Origin: Spongiibacter nanhainus
Lineage (GTDB): Bacteria > Pseudomonadota > Gammaproteobacteria > Pseudomonadales > Spongiibacteraceae
Direction: 5' to 3'
DNA length: 64,000 nt
Assembly (NCBI RefSeq): GCF_016132545.1
Contig: NZ_CP066167.1
Location: 2,321,001-2,385,000, forward strand
The position numbers were made by a program, and so were the translations under genes. This document shows positions 9,245-16,633 of this stretch, in pieces. Under the pieces are notes generated by a model, which was not told the origin of the DNA, ran no database searches, and worked only from the letters and a program-made list of their open reading frames with translations. Within the stretch, counting starts at the first letter, position 1. The number at the start of each line of letters is the position of its first letter.

Positions 9245-10135
9245 CTACTCAACCCCCAGATAAAGCAGCAAGGCGGGGATGGTGATAAAACTCAGCAGAG
9301 TGGACATCACCACAATCCCCGCCACGGTATCGGCCTCCCGCCGGTACTGAACCGCCAGCAGGTAGTTAAAGACGGCCGCCGGCATGGCCGACTGCAACAG
9401 CACCACCTGACGCAACACGCCTTCCAGCTCCAGCACCCACACCGTGGTCAGCCCCGCCAGCAAGCCCAGGCCCAGACGAGCAACGGCGTAGAGCAGCGAC
9501 AGGCCCGCCGACGACACCCGCAAACTGCTCAGTGAAATCCCCAGCGTCAGCAGCATCAGAGGGATACACATGCTGCCGAGAATATCGGCAGTATTTTGTA
9601 AAAATGGCGGCAGTGACCAGTCCAGCATCAACATCGACGCCGCGACGACCCCCGAGTACAAAATCGGCGATTGCAGTAACGCCCGGCCAGCGGCTCGGCC
9701 ATTGAGTATCGCCACCCCCAACGAGAAGTGGCACAGAGTGGTCACCAGAAATACCGCCAGCCCCAGCGCTAAGCCCGCCTCGCCAAAGGCAAACAAGCAC
9801 AGCGGCAAGCCCATATTGCCGAAATTGCCAAAGGTCAGCGGCACCAGAAAACTCTGCAGCGACTGCCGGGTCAGCAGGCAAAACAGCGCCGCAAAGCTGC
9901 CGCCAAACAGCAGCAACACCACACTCGCCACCAGCGCCGAGCGCATCTCCGTCGCCGGCATGGTCATATCACTAAAGGTACCGACGATCAGCGCCGGCGC
10001 ACTGACCCAGGTAACAATGCGGCGCACAAATTCCTGATCGAAAGGCTGGCGGAATCGCGCCCACAGTGCGCCCAGCATGGCACACAGCAACACCGGCAAC
10101 ATAACCGGCAGCAGAGGGGCAAGGAGTGCTTGCAT
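9245..10135 (-). CDS. AEC-family (auxin efflux carrier-like) permease
   Basis: A 296-residue inner-membrane protein with about ten hydrophobic segments in a five-plus-five arrangement, as in bacterial AEC/MdcF-type transporters. The broken-helix motif region GNFGNMGLPLCLF and the later MCIPLMLLTLG and QSAMPAAVFNYLLA are family marks. AEC proteins of bacteria carry malonate, malate or other small organic anions; the substrate here cannot be told. It stands alone: it is convergent to the DUF3806-like gene with a 43-bp gap, and a structured repeat lies upstream. Only a weak ribosome site precedes the ATG. Confidence 0.88.
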   Translation of the reverse strand: MQALLAPLLPVMLPVLLCAMLGALWARFRQPFDQEFVRRIVTWVSAPALIVGTFSDMTMPATEMRSALVASVVLLLFGGSFAALFCLLTRQSLQSFLVPLTFGNFGNMGLPLCLFAFGEAGLALGLAVFLVTTLCHFSLGVAILNGRAAGRALLQSPILYSGVVAASMLMLDWSLPPFLQNTADILGSMCIPLMLLTLGISLSSLRVSSAGLSLLYAVARLGLGLLAGLTTVWVLELEGVLRQVVLLQSAMPAAVFNYLLAVQYRREADTVAGIVVMSTLLSFITIPALLLYLGVE

Positions 10136-10220
10136 GACTAAACCGTGATGATGACTAAGCGCGCATTATCCACGGTCTGGCCCTGGGCAACAAAACCGGC
10201 CCGCCAGATCGGGTAAAAGC

Positions 10221-10368
10221 CTAGCAGGTTGTTGATTTCCGTTTTCGAGGCAGCCAATGCAAGGCGAAAACGGGCGAAATGAGGGAGTTTATACACGATA
10301 AATGACCGATTTGAGCCCGTTATCAACGCCGCAGTGGCAACGCAGATAGGAAATCAACAACCTGCTAG
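10221..10368. repeat. 148-bp structured repeat with 20-bp perfect terminal inverted repeats
   Basis: ctagcaggttgttgatttcc (10221-10240) is exactly the reverse complement of 10349-10368. Inside are two further paired arms: gttttcg (10241-10247) with cgaaaac (10265-10271), and aacgggc (10269-10275) with gcccgtt (10315-10321). The layout (CTAG at both ends, internal hairpins, no gene) is that of a REP/MITE-like intergenic element; I recall similar elements in marine gammaproteobacteria but cannot check that here. Its right end reaches into the SDR gene and gives it its TAG stop codon. A 62-codon open frame across it is not considered a gene. Confidence 0.85.
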
Positions 10369-11123
10369 ATTGCGTCGGGCCTGAGCACGGCGTCATAACC
10401 ACCGTCGACAAACAACACTGAGCCCGACATATAGGACGCGCCGGTGCTCAGTAGGAACAGCACCACATCGGCAATTTGCTGGGGCTGGGCCACCTTACCC
10501 AAAGGCACGCTGGCGGCAAAGTCCTTCATGGCCTGCCCCAGGTCGGGGTCACTCATTACGCTGTCGGTGAGGGGGGTTGCCACAATCCCCGGGGCAACGG
10601 CATTGATTCTGATGTTGCGGCGGGCCAGCTCCGGGCACTGCCGACGCATCCAGCCGCACAAGGCTAACTTGGAGCCTGCGTAGGCGCTGTAGGGATCAGC
10701 GGCATCGGCCAGCTCGCAGGCGGTCTGCTCGTCGCCGGCGATCAGCGCTTCAGTATAGGGGGAGCTCTGCACCATGGCGGCAGAATTGGAGGCAATCATC
10801 GCCACCACTCCGCCGTCCACCAGTACATCCGCCAAACCTTCGACCAGTGTTGTGGCGCCAAAGTAATTGACCCGGGCAATGAGCGAGGGCGACTTTACCG
10901 ATGGCCCCAGGCCAGCGCAGGGAATGATCCCATCCAGCCCCTGTGCTGCAAGTGCTCTTACACCCTCTATTGCCTGCTGACAGCCCTCGTCTGTGGCCAG
11001 GTCGGCGCAGATATCGGCGTCGCGCAAATCGATGGAAATAACCCGGTCACCGCGCTGTTGCAGTTGTCCAGCGATCGCGGCGCCAATGCCAGTGGCGGCG
11101 CCACTGATTGCATAAACTGCCAT
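10365..11123 (-). CDS. SDR dehydrogenase similar to 3-alpha-hydroxysteroid dehydrogenase HsdA
   Basis: A 252-residue classical SDR. Beyond the general marks (GAATGIG nucleotide site, YAGSK catalytic Tyr-Lys) it has stretches that I recognise from Comamonas HsdA, the 3-alpha-hydroxysteroid dehydrogenase/carbonyl reductase: CAGLGP, VNYFGATTLVE, and the C-terminus DGGYDAVLRP. A role in oxidising or reducing a steroid 3-hydroxy group (NAD-dependent, cytosol) is therefore likely and fits the steroid genes 6 kb away. The stop codon comes from the end of the adjacent inverted-repeat element. It follows cofD on the same strand with an 84-bp gap that holds three 13-bp repeats. Confidence 0.82.
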   Translation of the reverse strand: MAVYAISGAATGIGAAIAGQLQQRGDRVISIDLRDADICADLATDEGCQQAIEGVRALAAQGLDGIIPCAGLGPSVKSPSLIARVNYFGATTLVEGLADVLVDGGVVAMIASNSAAMVQSSPYTEALIAGDEQTACELADAADPYSAYAGSKLALCGWMRRQCPELARRNIRINAVAPGIVATPLTDSVMSDPDLGQAMKDFAASVPLGKVAQPQQIADVVLFLLSTGASYMSGSVLFVDGGYDAVLRPDAI

Positions 11124-11155
11124 AGTAATGGTCCTTACTTATTATTATCACAAGC

Positions 11156-11194
11156 TTAAGCGACTAGATTAAGCGACAAGGTTAAGCGAGAAGG
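11156..11194. repeat. Three 13-bp tandem repeats downstream of cofD
   Basis: ttaagcgactaga, ttaagcgacaagg and ttaagcgagaagg follow one another without gaps at 11156-11168, 11169-11181 and 11182-11194. They lie 14 bp past the cofD stop and before the HsdA-like start, an intercistronic position shared with the other short repeats of this window. Confidence 0.8.
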
Positions 11195-11207
11195 GGGCAG
11201 CCAATAA

Positions 11208-12182
11208 TTAGCGCGAAGTCAGTTGCTCAACCAGCTCGAGAACCGCCGTCGCCACCCGACGTTTTGCCGCCATATCCGTCATCATAGTGTCGGCCTCGGT
11301 AACGGCGACCCCCATCTGGATGATGTCCTCCGCCAGGCCACTGTCCTGTTGATCCAGCAAATAAGCGTCGATCAGGTCACCGTGGCGCTGCTGGTAGTAA
11401 CGCACCACCTGACTGGCACTGGCAGGCATATCCAGCTCCGCCATCATTTTGCCCAGCGGCCCCTTCACGGCATTACCGGCAACGATGGGGGCCACCGCCA
11501 CCACCGGAACACCGCTATCACTTAGAGCCTCGCGGAAGCCCGGCACCGACAGAATCGGGTCAACACTCAGGAAGGGGTTGGAGGGGCAAATCACCACGGC
11601 GGCCAACTCACTGTCAGCCAGGTAATCGGCAATCGCGGGATTCAAGCTGGCCTGCTCAATACCCCGAAAACGCAGCGACTGCACACTGGGCTGACAGCGC
11701 TCCCGCACAAAGTACTCCTGGAATTCCATGGTGCCCCGATCGGTAAGCACCTCGGTGGCCACCGGCTCCTCACACATTGGCAACAAGCGGTGTTCCACCC
11801 CCAGGTGCTGACACATATAGGCCGTGACCTCGGTCAGGCTCTTCCCGGCTCTCAACTCCATGGAACGATACAGGTGGGTGGCCAGGTCCTGGTCGCCCAT
11901 CTGAAACCAGGTCTCGCCGCCCAAACGGCGCATCGCCACCATGGTTCGCCAGGTTTCATCCTCCATGCCCCAGCCGCGATCCTGATCATTCAGGGCCGCC
12001 AAGGCATACATGTTGGAGTCGAGATCGGGGCAGATGCGCAGATCCCAAAAGTCGAAGTCATCCGCCGTATTGACCACAGCAGTCAATTGCTCGGGCGGTA
12101 GCTCTTCGGCGAGCCCGTGAAGTAGCTTCGCGCCACCCACACCACCGCTTAGAGCCAGTATCTTGCCGTTAAACCCTGCCAT
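11208..12182 (-). CDS. cofD: 2-phospho-L-lactate transferase (coenzyme F420 synthesis)
   Basis: CofD/FbiA moves the phospho-lactyl (or phosphoenolpyruvyl) group to the deazaflavin Fo, giving F420-0 or its dehydro form. The 324-residue protein has all the family marks: N-terminal LALSGGVGGAKLL, NTADDFDFWDLRICPDLDS, CPSNPFLSVDPILSVPG and AVKGPLGKMM. It starts directly after the cofE stop (TAA then ATG), so the two are coupled. F420 is common in actinobacteria and archaea but sporadic in Proteobacteria. The window has no Fo synthase (cofG/H) and no cofC, so these must be elsewhere if the pathway is complete. Confidence 0.93.
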   Translation of the reverse strand: MAGFNGKILALSGGVGGAKLLHGLAEELPPEQLTAVVNTADDFDFWDLRICPDLDSNMYALAALNDQDRGWGMEDETWRTMVAMRRLGGETWFQMGDQDLATHLYRSMELRAGKSLTEVTAYMCQHLGVEHRLLPMCEEPVATEVLTDRGTMEFQEYFVRERCQPSVQSLRFRGIEQASLNPAIADYLADSELAAVVICPSNPFLSVDPILSVPGFREALSDSGVPVVAVAPIVAGNAVKGPLGKMMAELDMPASASQVVRYYQQRHGDLIDAYLLDQQDSGLAEDIIQMGVAVTEADTMMTDMAAKRRVATAVLELVEQLTSR

Positions 12183-12956
12183 TTATCTGAATAAGTCCCG
12201 CTGTCGATCGCGAATTAAGGATTGCGAACCGCAGTCCGCCTCACTGAGTTTGGCACCCCGCAGCAACACCACCGGTGCCGCTTCATCGGCCTGCCCCATC
12301 AAGAATGACGCCGCTGCAGCCAACTCATCTGCCACCGCCACCTCGGTCACCTCCAGAGGGCGACCGTAGAGATCGGTCTGGCCAATCCGGTTCTCCACCG
12401 GCGCAAAGCCAGCAGTGCCTAAAGCAAAGCCCATAGTGCCGTTGCGCCAGGCCCGCCCCGCCGAGTCATTGATAATGATGTAGGGCGCCACGGAGGTCAG
12501 CGCTTGCAGGTCCGCCCGTAAACGGCGGGCGCTGTCGTCCGGGTCTTCCGGCAACAGCAGCAGCCGGGGATTGTCCTCATCGCTGAGGATATTGGAGCGA
12601 TCGATGCCCGCGTTGGCGTGCACATAGCCCAGGCGATGCTCAACAATCACCACGCCGGGTACCTGTCGTAGTACTTCCCGGGATTCCCGCAGCACCCACT
12701 CCATCTGCCGGGGGTCTTTGTCGCACTTGGCTGCCAAAGCCTTGGCCTCCTCGGAGGGTTCCACCTCATTGAGGTAGGCGTAGCGATTCTCCGCCTTGGA
12801 GATAATCTTTTGTGCCACTACCAGCACATCGCCGGGTTCCAGCCTGGCCTCTGCCGCAGACAAGGACGCCACGATCAACGCCGCGATATCGTCGCCTGGG
12901 GACACCAGCGGAAAGTCCGGCAGGGCCTGCAAATGTAACTGTGTAATCTGACTCAT
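12183..12956 (-). CDS. cofE: Coenzyme F420-0:L-glutamate ligase
   Basis: CofE adds the gamma-linked glutamate tail to F420-0 with GTP. The protein (257 residues from the ATG at 12956) shows VVAQKIISKAENR, VHANAGIDRSN, DSAGRAWRNGTMGFALG and the long end motif DLYGRPLEVTEVAVADE. It has only the ligase domain and lacks the C-terminal FMN reductase domain of actinobacterial FbiB, so dehydro-F420 reduction, if needed, must be done by another protein. An in-frame start at 13025 is less likely. It is first in the cofE-cofD pair and shares a structured divergent region with an SDR gene. Confidence 0.93.
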   Translation of the reverse strand: MSQITQLHLQALPDFPLVSPGDDIAALIVASLSAAEARLEPGDVLVVAQKIISKAENRYAYLNEVEPSEEAKALAAKCDKDPRQMEWVLRESREVLRQVPGVVIVEHRLGYVHANAGIDRSNILSDEDNPRLLLLPEDPDDSARRLRADLQALTSVAPYIIINDSAGRAWRNGTMGFALGTAGFAPVENRIGQTDLYGRPLEVTEVAVADELAAAASFLMGQADEAAPVVLLRGAKLSEADCGSQSLIRDRQRDLFR

Positions 12957-13063
12957 TCGGTTGCTGTTCCCGGAGCATCGGGCCTTATGTAAAGTGTAGA
13001 CGCTATTTTGCGCTGTCGTGGCCACGAATGAAATGCGACTTTAGCCCTCCATATCGACTATTG

Positions 13064-13133
13064 AGCTTATTTGCCACCAACCGCTAAGCTCTCCAACAAT
13101 TCATGTTGGCTTAGGCGCACTTCTCAATAAGCT
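13064..13133. other. Nested inverted repeats in the cofE/SDR divergent region
   Basis: Three sets of arms are nested: agcttatt (13064-13071) with aataagct (13126-13133), ctaag (13084-13088) with cttag (13110-13114), and ccaac (13093-13097) with gttgg (13105-13109), loop aattcat. They could extrude as one cruciform, serve as paired operator sites, or form an RNA leader of the SDR gene. The rest of 12957-13201 shows no clear promoter. Confidence 0.5.
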
Positions 13134-13201
13134 TGGCAAAAAATCGCCGGGCTCGCTGGGCCAAGGGTCACAGAACTCAGAAGTCAGGGGCAGGAATAAT
13201 A

Positions 13202-14002
13202 ATGGGAAATAACGAAAGGCTGGATTTCACTGGCCAAGTCGCCATCGTCACCGGCGGCGGTAAAGGGGTTGGCCGGGGAATCAGCCAGCGCTTTCTCGAA
13301 CACGGTGCCAAGGTAGTGATTTGCGGTCGCAGCGAGCCGGAGTCACTGCCCGCGGTCGGCGACAACGTGGCCGAGTTCCACGCGCTGGACGTTCGCGACC
13401 CAGAGGCCACTGAGCATTTTATCGAGCAAGTGGCCAAGGACTATGGCCGCATCGACATATTAGTCAACAACGCCGGCGGCGCCCCGGCTGCGGATGCCGC
13501 CACCGCCTCGCCCCGCTTCTCCGAGGCCATTATTCGCCTCAACCTGCTGGCGCCCCTCAACTTTGCCCAAGCCTGTAACAAGGTGATGCAACAACAAGAC
13601 AGCGGTGGCGCGATTATTAATATCGCCTCAGTGAGCGCAGTGCGGCCCTCCCCCGGCACCGCTGCCTATGGGGCCGCCAAAGCGGGCCTGCTCAACCTCA
13701 CCACCAGCCTGGCGGTAGAGTGGGCACCCAAGGTGCGGGTGAACAGCATTATTGGCGGGCTGATTCGCACCGAGCAATCCCACCTCCACTACGGCAATGA
13801 AGACGGCATTGCCGCGGTATCCGCCACCGTGCCGCTGGGCCGCATGGCGGTGCCAGAGGATATCGGCGATGCCTGTGTATTTTTGGCCAGTGACCTGGCC
13901 AGCTACATCAGCGGCGCCGAAATCAAACTCCACGGCGGCGGTGAGAAACCGGCCTTCCTGGGCGCGGCCAATGCGGAGCACGACAGCAACTCCGCCCGCT
14001 GA
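13202..14002 (+). CDS. Short-chain dehydrogenase/reductase, divergent from cofE
   Basis: A 266-residue SDR that starts at the ATG at 13202 (AGGGGCAGGA lies upstream). Marks are VTGGGKGVGRG (NAD(P) site), NNAGG, Ser-Tyr-Lys in ASVSAVRPSPGTAAYGAAK, and a C-terminus GAEIKLHGGGEKPAF. The substrate is not deducible; alcohols or 3-hydroxyacyl-CoA thioesters are typical. Its position beside the F420 genes and near other steroid-type SDRs suggests a catabolic use, but SDRs bind nicotinamide cofactors, not F420. It converges on pyruvate kinase with only 12 bp between stops. Confidence 0.85.
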   Translation: MGNNERLDFTGQVAIVTGGGKGVGRGISQRFLEHGAKVVICGRSEPESLPAVGDNVAEFHALDVRDPEATEHFIEQVAKDYGRIDILVNNAGGAPAADAATASPRFSEAIIRLNLLAPLNFAQACNKVMQQQDSGGAIINIASVSAVRPSPGTAAYGAAKAGLLNLTTSLAVEWAPKVRVNSIIGGLIRTEQSHLHYGNEDGIAAVSATVPLGRMAVPEDIGDACVFLASDLASYISGAEIKLHGGGEKPAFLGAANAEHDSNSAR

Positions 14003-14014
14003 GCGGCTACCGCA

Positions 14015-15439
14015 TTAAGGAACTCTAACGATCTTTAAAGAGTTGGTGTGATTATCCACACCAACTTGGTCGCCAAGAGTGACCAGAATTAAATCGCCCG
14101 TCTCGACCTGCCCCAGCTCTTTAATCTCGGCAACGCAGTCGTCAATCGCCGGATCGGCCGTGTGGGATGGCACCGCAAACACGCCGCGATACAAACTCAC
14201 TCGATTGCAGGTCTCCGGGTGGCGACTAAAGGCGAAGATGGGAATGCCCGAGGTCAGCCGCGACATCAGCAGTACTGTGCGCCCGGTCTCGGTCATCGAC
14301 ACAATGGCCTTGACCCCCTTCTGGTGGTTGGCGGCGTAGACCGCGCTCATTGCCAGGGTCTCCTCCACCGACTCAAAGGTGCGCTCCAAACGGTAACTGG
14401 ACTTGCGCGCCGAGGGATAGAGCTCCGCCCCTTCACAGTTGCGAGCCATGGCCTTGACCGTTTCCACCGGGTAATCCCCCGCCGCGGTCTCGGCGGACAG
14501 CATCACCGCATCGGTACCATCCAAAACCGCGTTGGCCACATCGAAGACCTCCGCCCGAGTGGGCAGCGGACTGGTGATCATCGACTCCATCATCTGCGTG
14601 GCGGTGATCACCGGCTTGTTGAGTACCCGTGCACGTTTGATGATGTGCTTTTGCAGGCCGATCAAACCGGCGTCGCCGATTTCTACGCCCAAATCGCCCC
14701 GAGCCACCATCACGCCGTCGCAGGCGCGGATCAGCTCGTCCAGGTGATCGTCCTCAGCTACCGCCTCAGCGCGTTCGATCTTGCCGATGATCTGGGCGTG
14801 ACAGCCCGCCGCCTGCAATTTCTTGCGGGCATCGTGGATATCCTCGGCGCAGCTAGGAAAGGACACCGCAATAAAATCCAGGTCCATGGTGGCGGCGTGA
14901 CGAATGTCATCCAGGTCTTTTTCAGTCAGCGCCGGCGCCGACAGCCCGCCGCCAAGGCGGTTAATGCCTTTTCGGGAGCGCAGCTTACCGCGACTCTCCG
15001 AACGGCAGCGCACCGCCTCACCGTCAACCGACAACACCGTCAACCGAAAGCGACCGTCGTCGATCAGCAGGGTATCGCCGGCGCTAACACTGCGGGCCAG
15101 GGGCTCGTGGTCCACCCCAAGGTGGGTGGCATCGCCCTCCCCGTCTGCCAAACGGGTATCCAGAATCAGCTCGTCGCCCTCACTCAGAGTGACCGGGTCT
15201 TCAGCCAACGTCCGCAGGCGGATCTTGGGGCCCTGCAAATCCCCCAACAGGCCGACGTAGCGCTCCTGCTCCGCCGCGAGCTCGCGAATCAAACTGGCCC
15301 GGGCGCGGTGCTCCTCGCCCTTACCGTGGGAAAAATTCAATCGAAATACATTAACACCAGCGGCGATCATCTCGCCCAGTCGCTCCCGGGAGTCACAAGC
15401 CGGACCCACGGTGGCCACAATCTTAGTACGGCGCATCAT
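14015..15439 (-). CDS. pyk: Pyruvate kinase
   Basis: Pyruvate kinase makes pyruvate and ATP from phosphoenolpyruvate, the last step of glycolysis. The 474-residue protein shows the family order: RRTKIVATVGPA at the N-terminus, VFRLNFSHG, the B domain, then the catalytic IIGKIERAEAV (active-site Lys), VMVARGDLGVE, TATQMMESMI and DAVMLSAETAAGDYPVE. The C-terminal regulatory domain is present and ends LVTLGDQVG...SLKIVRVP. The length suits the PykA type. It stands alone with about 400 bp of non-coding sequence upstream. Confidence 0.96.
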   Translation of the reverse strand: MMRRTKIVATVGPACDSRERLGEMIAAGVNVFRLNFSHGKGEEHRARASLIRELAAEQERYVGLLGDLQGPKIRLRTLAEDPVTLSEGDELILDTRLADGEGDATHLGVDHEPLARSVSAGDTLLIDDGRFRLTVLSVDGEAVRCRSESRGKLRSRKGINRLGGGLSAPALTEKDLDDIRHAATMDLDFIAVSFPSCAEDIHDARKKLQAAGCHAQIIGKIERAEAVAEDDHLDELIRACDGVMVARGDLGVEIGDAGLIGLQKHIIKRARVLNKPVITATQMMESMITSPLPTRAEVFDVANAVLDGTDAVMLSAETAAGDYPVETVKAMARNCEGAELYPSARKSSYRLERTFESVEETLAMSAVYAANHQKGVKAIVSMTETGRTVLLMSRLTSGIPIFAFSRHPETCNRVSLYRGVFAVPSHTADPAIDDCVAEIKELGQVETGDLILVTLGDQVGVDNHTNSLKIVRVP

Positions 15440-15835
15440 GGCTGGAACCTTACAACAGTGAGGATAGAAAGATTTGCCCTCTAGCGGGGCTTAGGGTCAA
15501 TACTACACCGCTTCGCGATAGCATTCGACTGGGGGCTAGCTCGCTTGAGCCAGATCTAGCTGGTAGGAAGAAACGTTATCCTATCAACTTTCCTAAAAGG
15601 GGACGTCAATAGAATTTAATAGATAAAACGCTAGTTGCAAGCCCCTCCCCTCTTGCTGCTTCTTAATTTTAGCGCTCTGTTACGCGCATAGTTCAGCACT
15701 TATGCCTCACAAAGCCTAAGTACACATTCGTATTCCTCAGGCTACTACCGAGAAGTATCTTGCATGATCAATGGGCTCATTTAGATCTAACCGTAACTCC
15801 ATACGCAAAAACTATAGTAGCAAGGATGCACTCAG
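15440..15835. other. Intergenic region between pyruvate kinase and an orphan barrel-like gene
   Basis: This 396-bp stretch is clearly AT-richer than its surroundings and holds no convincing gene. It must carry the pyruvate kinase promoter (near 15440-15560) and that of the orphan gene. A TATAGT box at 15813-15818 lies 17 bp before the orphan start, too close for a normal promoter, and I found no good -35 partner. An ATG-led open frame from 15760 overlaps the orphan gene in another frame and looks spurious. Confidence 0.5.
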
Positions 15836-16489
15836 ATGAATCTGAACTACCTCAAGTATGCCGTCGCCGTCATGTCAGTCTGCACGCCATGCATTGCAGA
15901 TCAATACGAAAGCAGCAAAATAAGGTTCACTACAGGTGCTAGCTTTTATACCCTTGAAATAGAAGATGATTCTGGCCAGGTTTACAGAGAACAAACCCAC
16001 TTAGTACCCACATCCTTGACGTTTCAGTCTAAACAAGGGGTTTTCGGCGGAGCAGGTTACACTCTCGCGACACTCGATAAAATCGAGATGGACGACATAA
16101 CTTTCGATGTCGAGGAAGACTTCTCGGTTTACTCGCTCTTGTTGGGTTATCGCACCCCAATGTCGTATTACGACCGGTATCGTTATTGGGGTGCCAGGCT
16201 GAGCTACTCCGAAAATAACGAAACATTCTCCAGCGCTTCAAATGCAGCGCTTTTTATAGAGAAAGATTCAGAACAACGCTTCGGCCGAATTTCGCTTAGT
16301 TATGAGCAGAGTACAGGGGCAATAATGTGGTCGTTGTCAGGCACTCACGTCTGGTTTTTTACTCGCCAATTTGGAGCTGGGGTTAATTGGGCACTTGGTA
16401 GAGGGATCTTCGACGATGCAGCATTTGATAAAGCAGACTCCACTGCCGCCTCATTCGGCATTACATTTGTTACCCGGGGAACACTTTAG
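15836..16489 (+). CDS. Orphan, probably outer-membrane beta-barrel protein
   Basis: A 217-residue protein with a short signal peptide (ends CIADQY). The mature part is made of alternating polar and hydrophobic short strands with many aromatic residues (FTTGASFYTLEI, FGGAGYTLATL, SVYSLLLGYRTP, WGARLSYSEN, RISLSYEQ) and a final strand AASFGITFVT, as in small eight-stranded barrels. It lacks the usual terminal Phe. I do not recognise a family. AAGGA lies 11 bases before the ATG. Base composition is lower in GC than its neighbours, so recent acquisition is possible. A long-looped hairpin follows the stop at once. Confidence 0.65.
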   Translation: MNLNYLKYAVAVMSVCTPCIADQYESSKIRFTTGASFYTLEIEDDSGQVYREQTHLVPTSLTFQSKQGVFGGAGYTLATLDKIEMDDITFDVEEDFSVYSLLLGYRTPMSYYDRYRYWGARLSYSENNETFSSASNAALFIEKDSEQRFGRISLSYEQSTGAIMWSLSGTHVWFFTRQFGAGVNWALGRGIFDDAAFDKADSTAASFGITFVTRGTL

Positions 16490-16528
16490 TATCTGGAGGC
16501 CCAGACTTAAAAGCTTTTCCTCCAGATA
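16490..16528 (+). terminator. Hairpin directly after the orphan barrel gene
   Basis: tatctggagg (16490-16499) pairs perfectly with cctccagata (16519-16528), beginning on the base after the TAG stop. The 19-base loop contains the palindrome aaaagctttt. There is no T-run, so it may act as a terminator only weakly or as a 3'-end protecting structure. A second stem (16583-16590 with 16606-16613) lies between it and hsaA. Confidence 0.4.
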
Positions 16529-16633
16529 TCTCCGGTACAGAAGCAAAGATCAATGTCTATTTGCTAGTACAAACAGATATGGTAGAGCCGCGTAATTTCA
16601 TACCCCGGCTCTAGCTCACCGCTCCTAAATCAA

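Noticed and set aside
10138-10326. 62-codon minus-strand open frame with an ATG-like start.
   Set aside because: It lies across the 148-bp inverted-repeat element, has no ribosome site and its sequence is explained by the repeat arms.
14162-15484. Very long plus-strand open frame opposite pyruvate kinase (about 440 codons).
   Set aside because: It is the antisense shadow of a clear pyruvate kinase gene; rich in His/Arg/Gln as expected from the opposite strand of a GC-rich gene.
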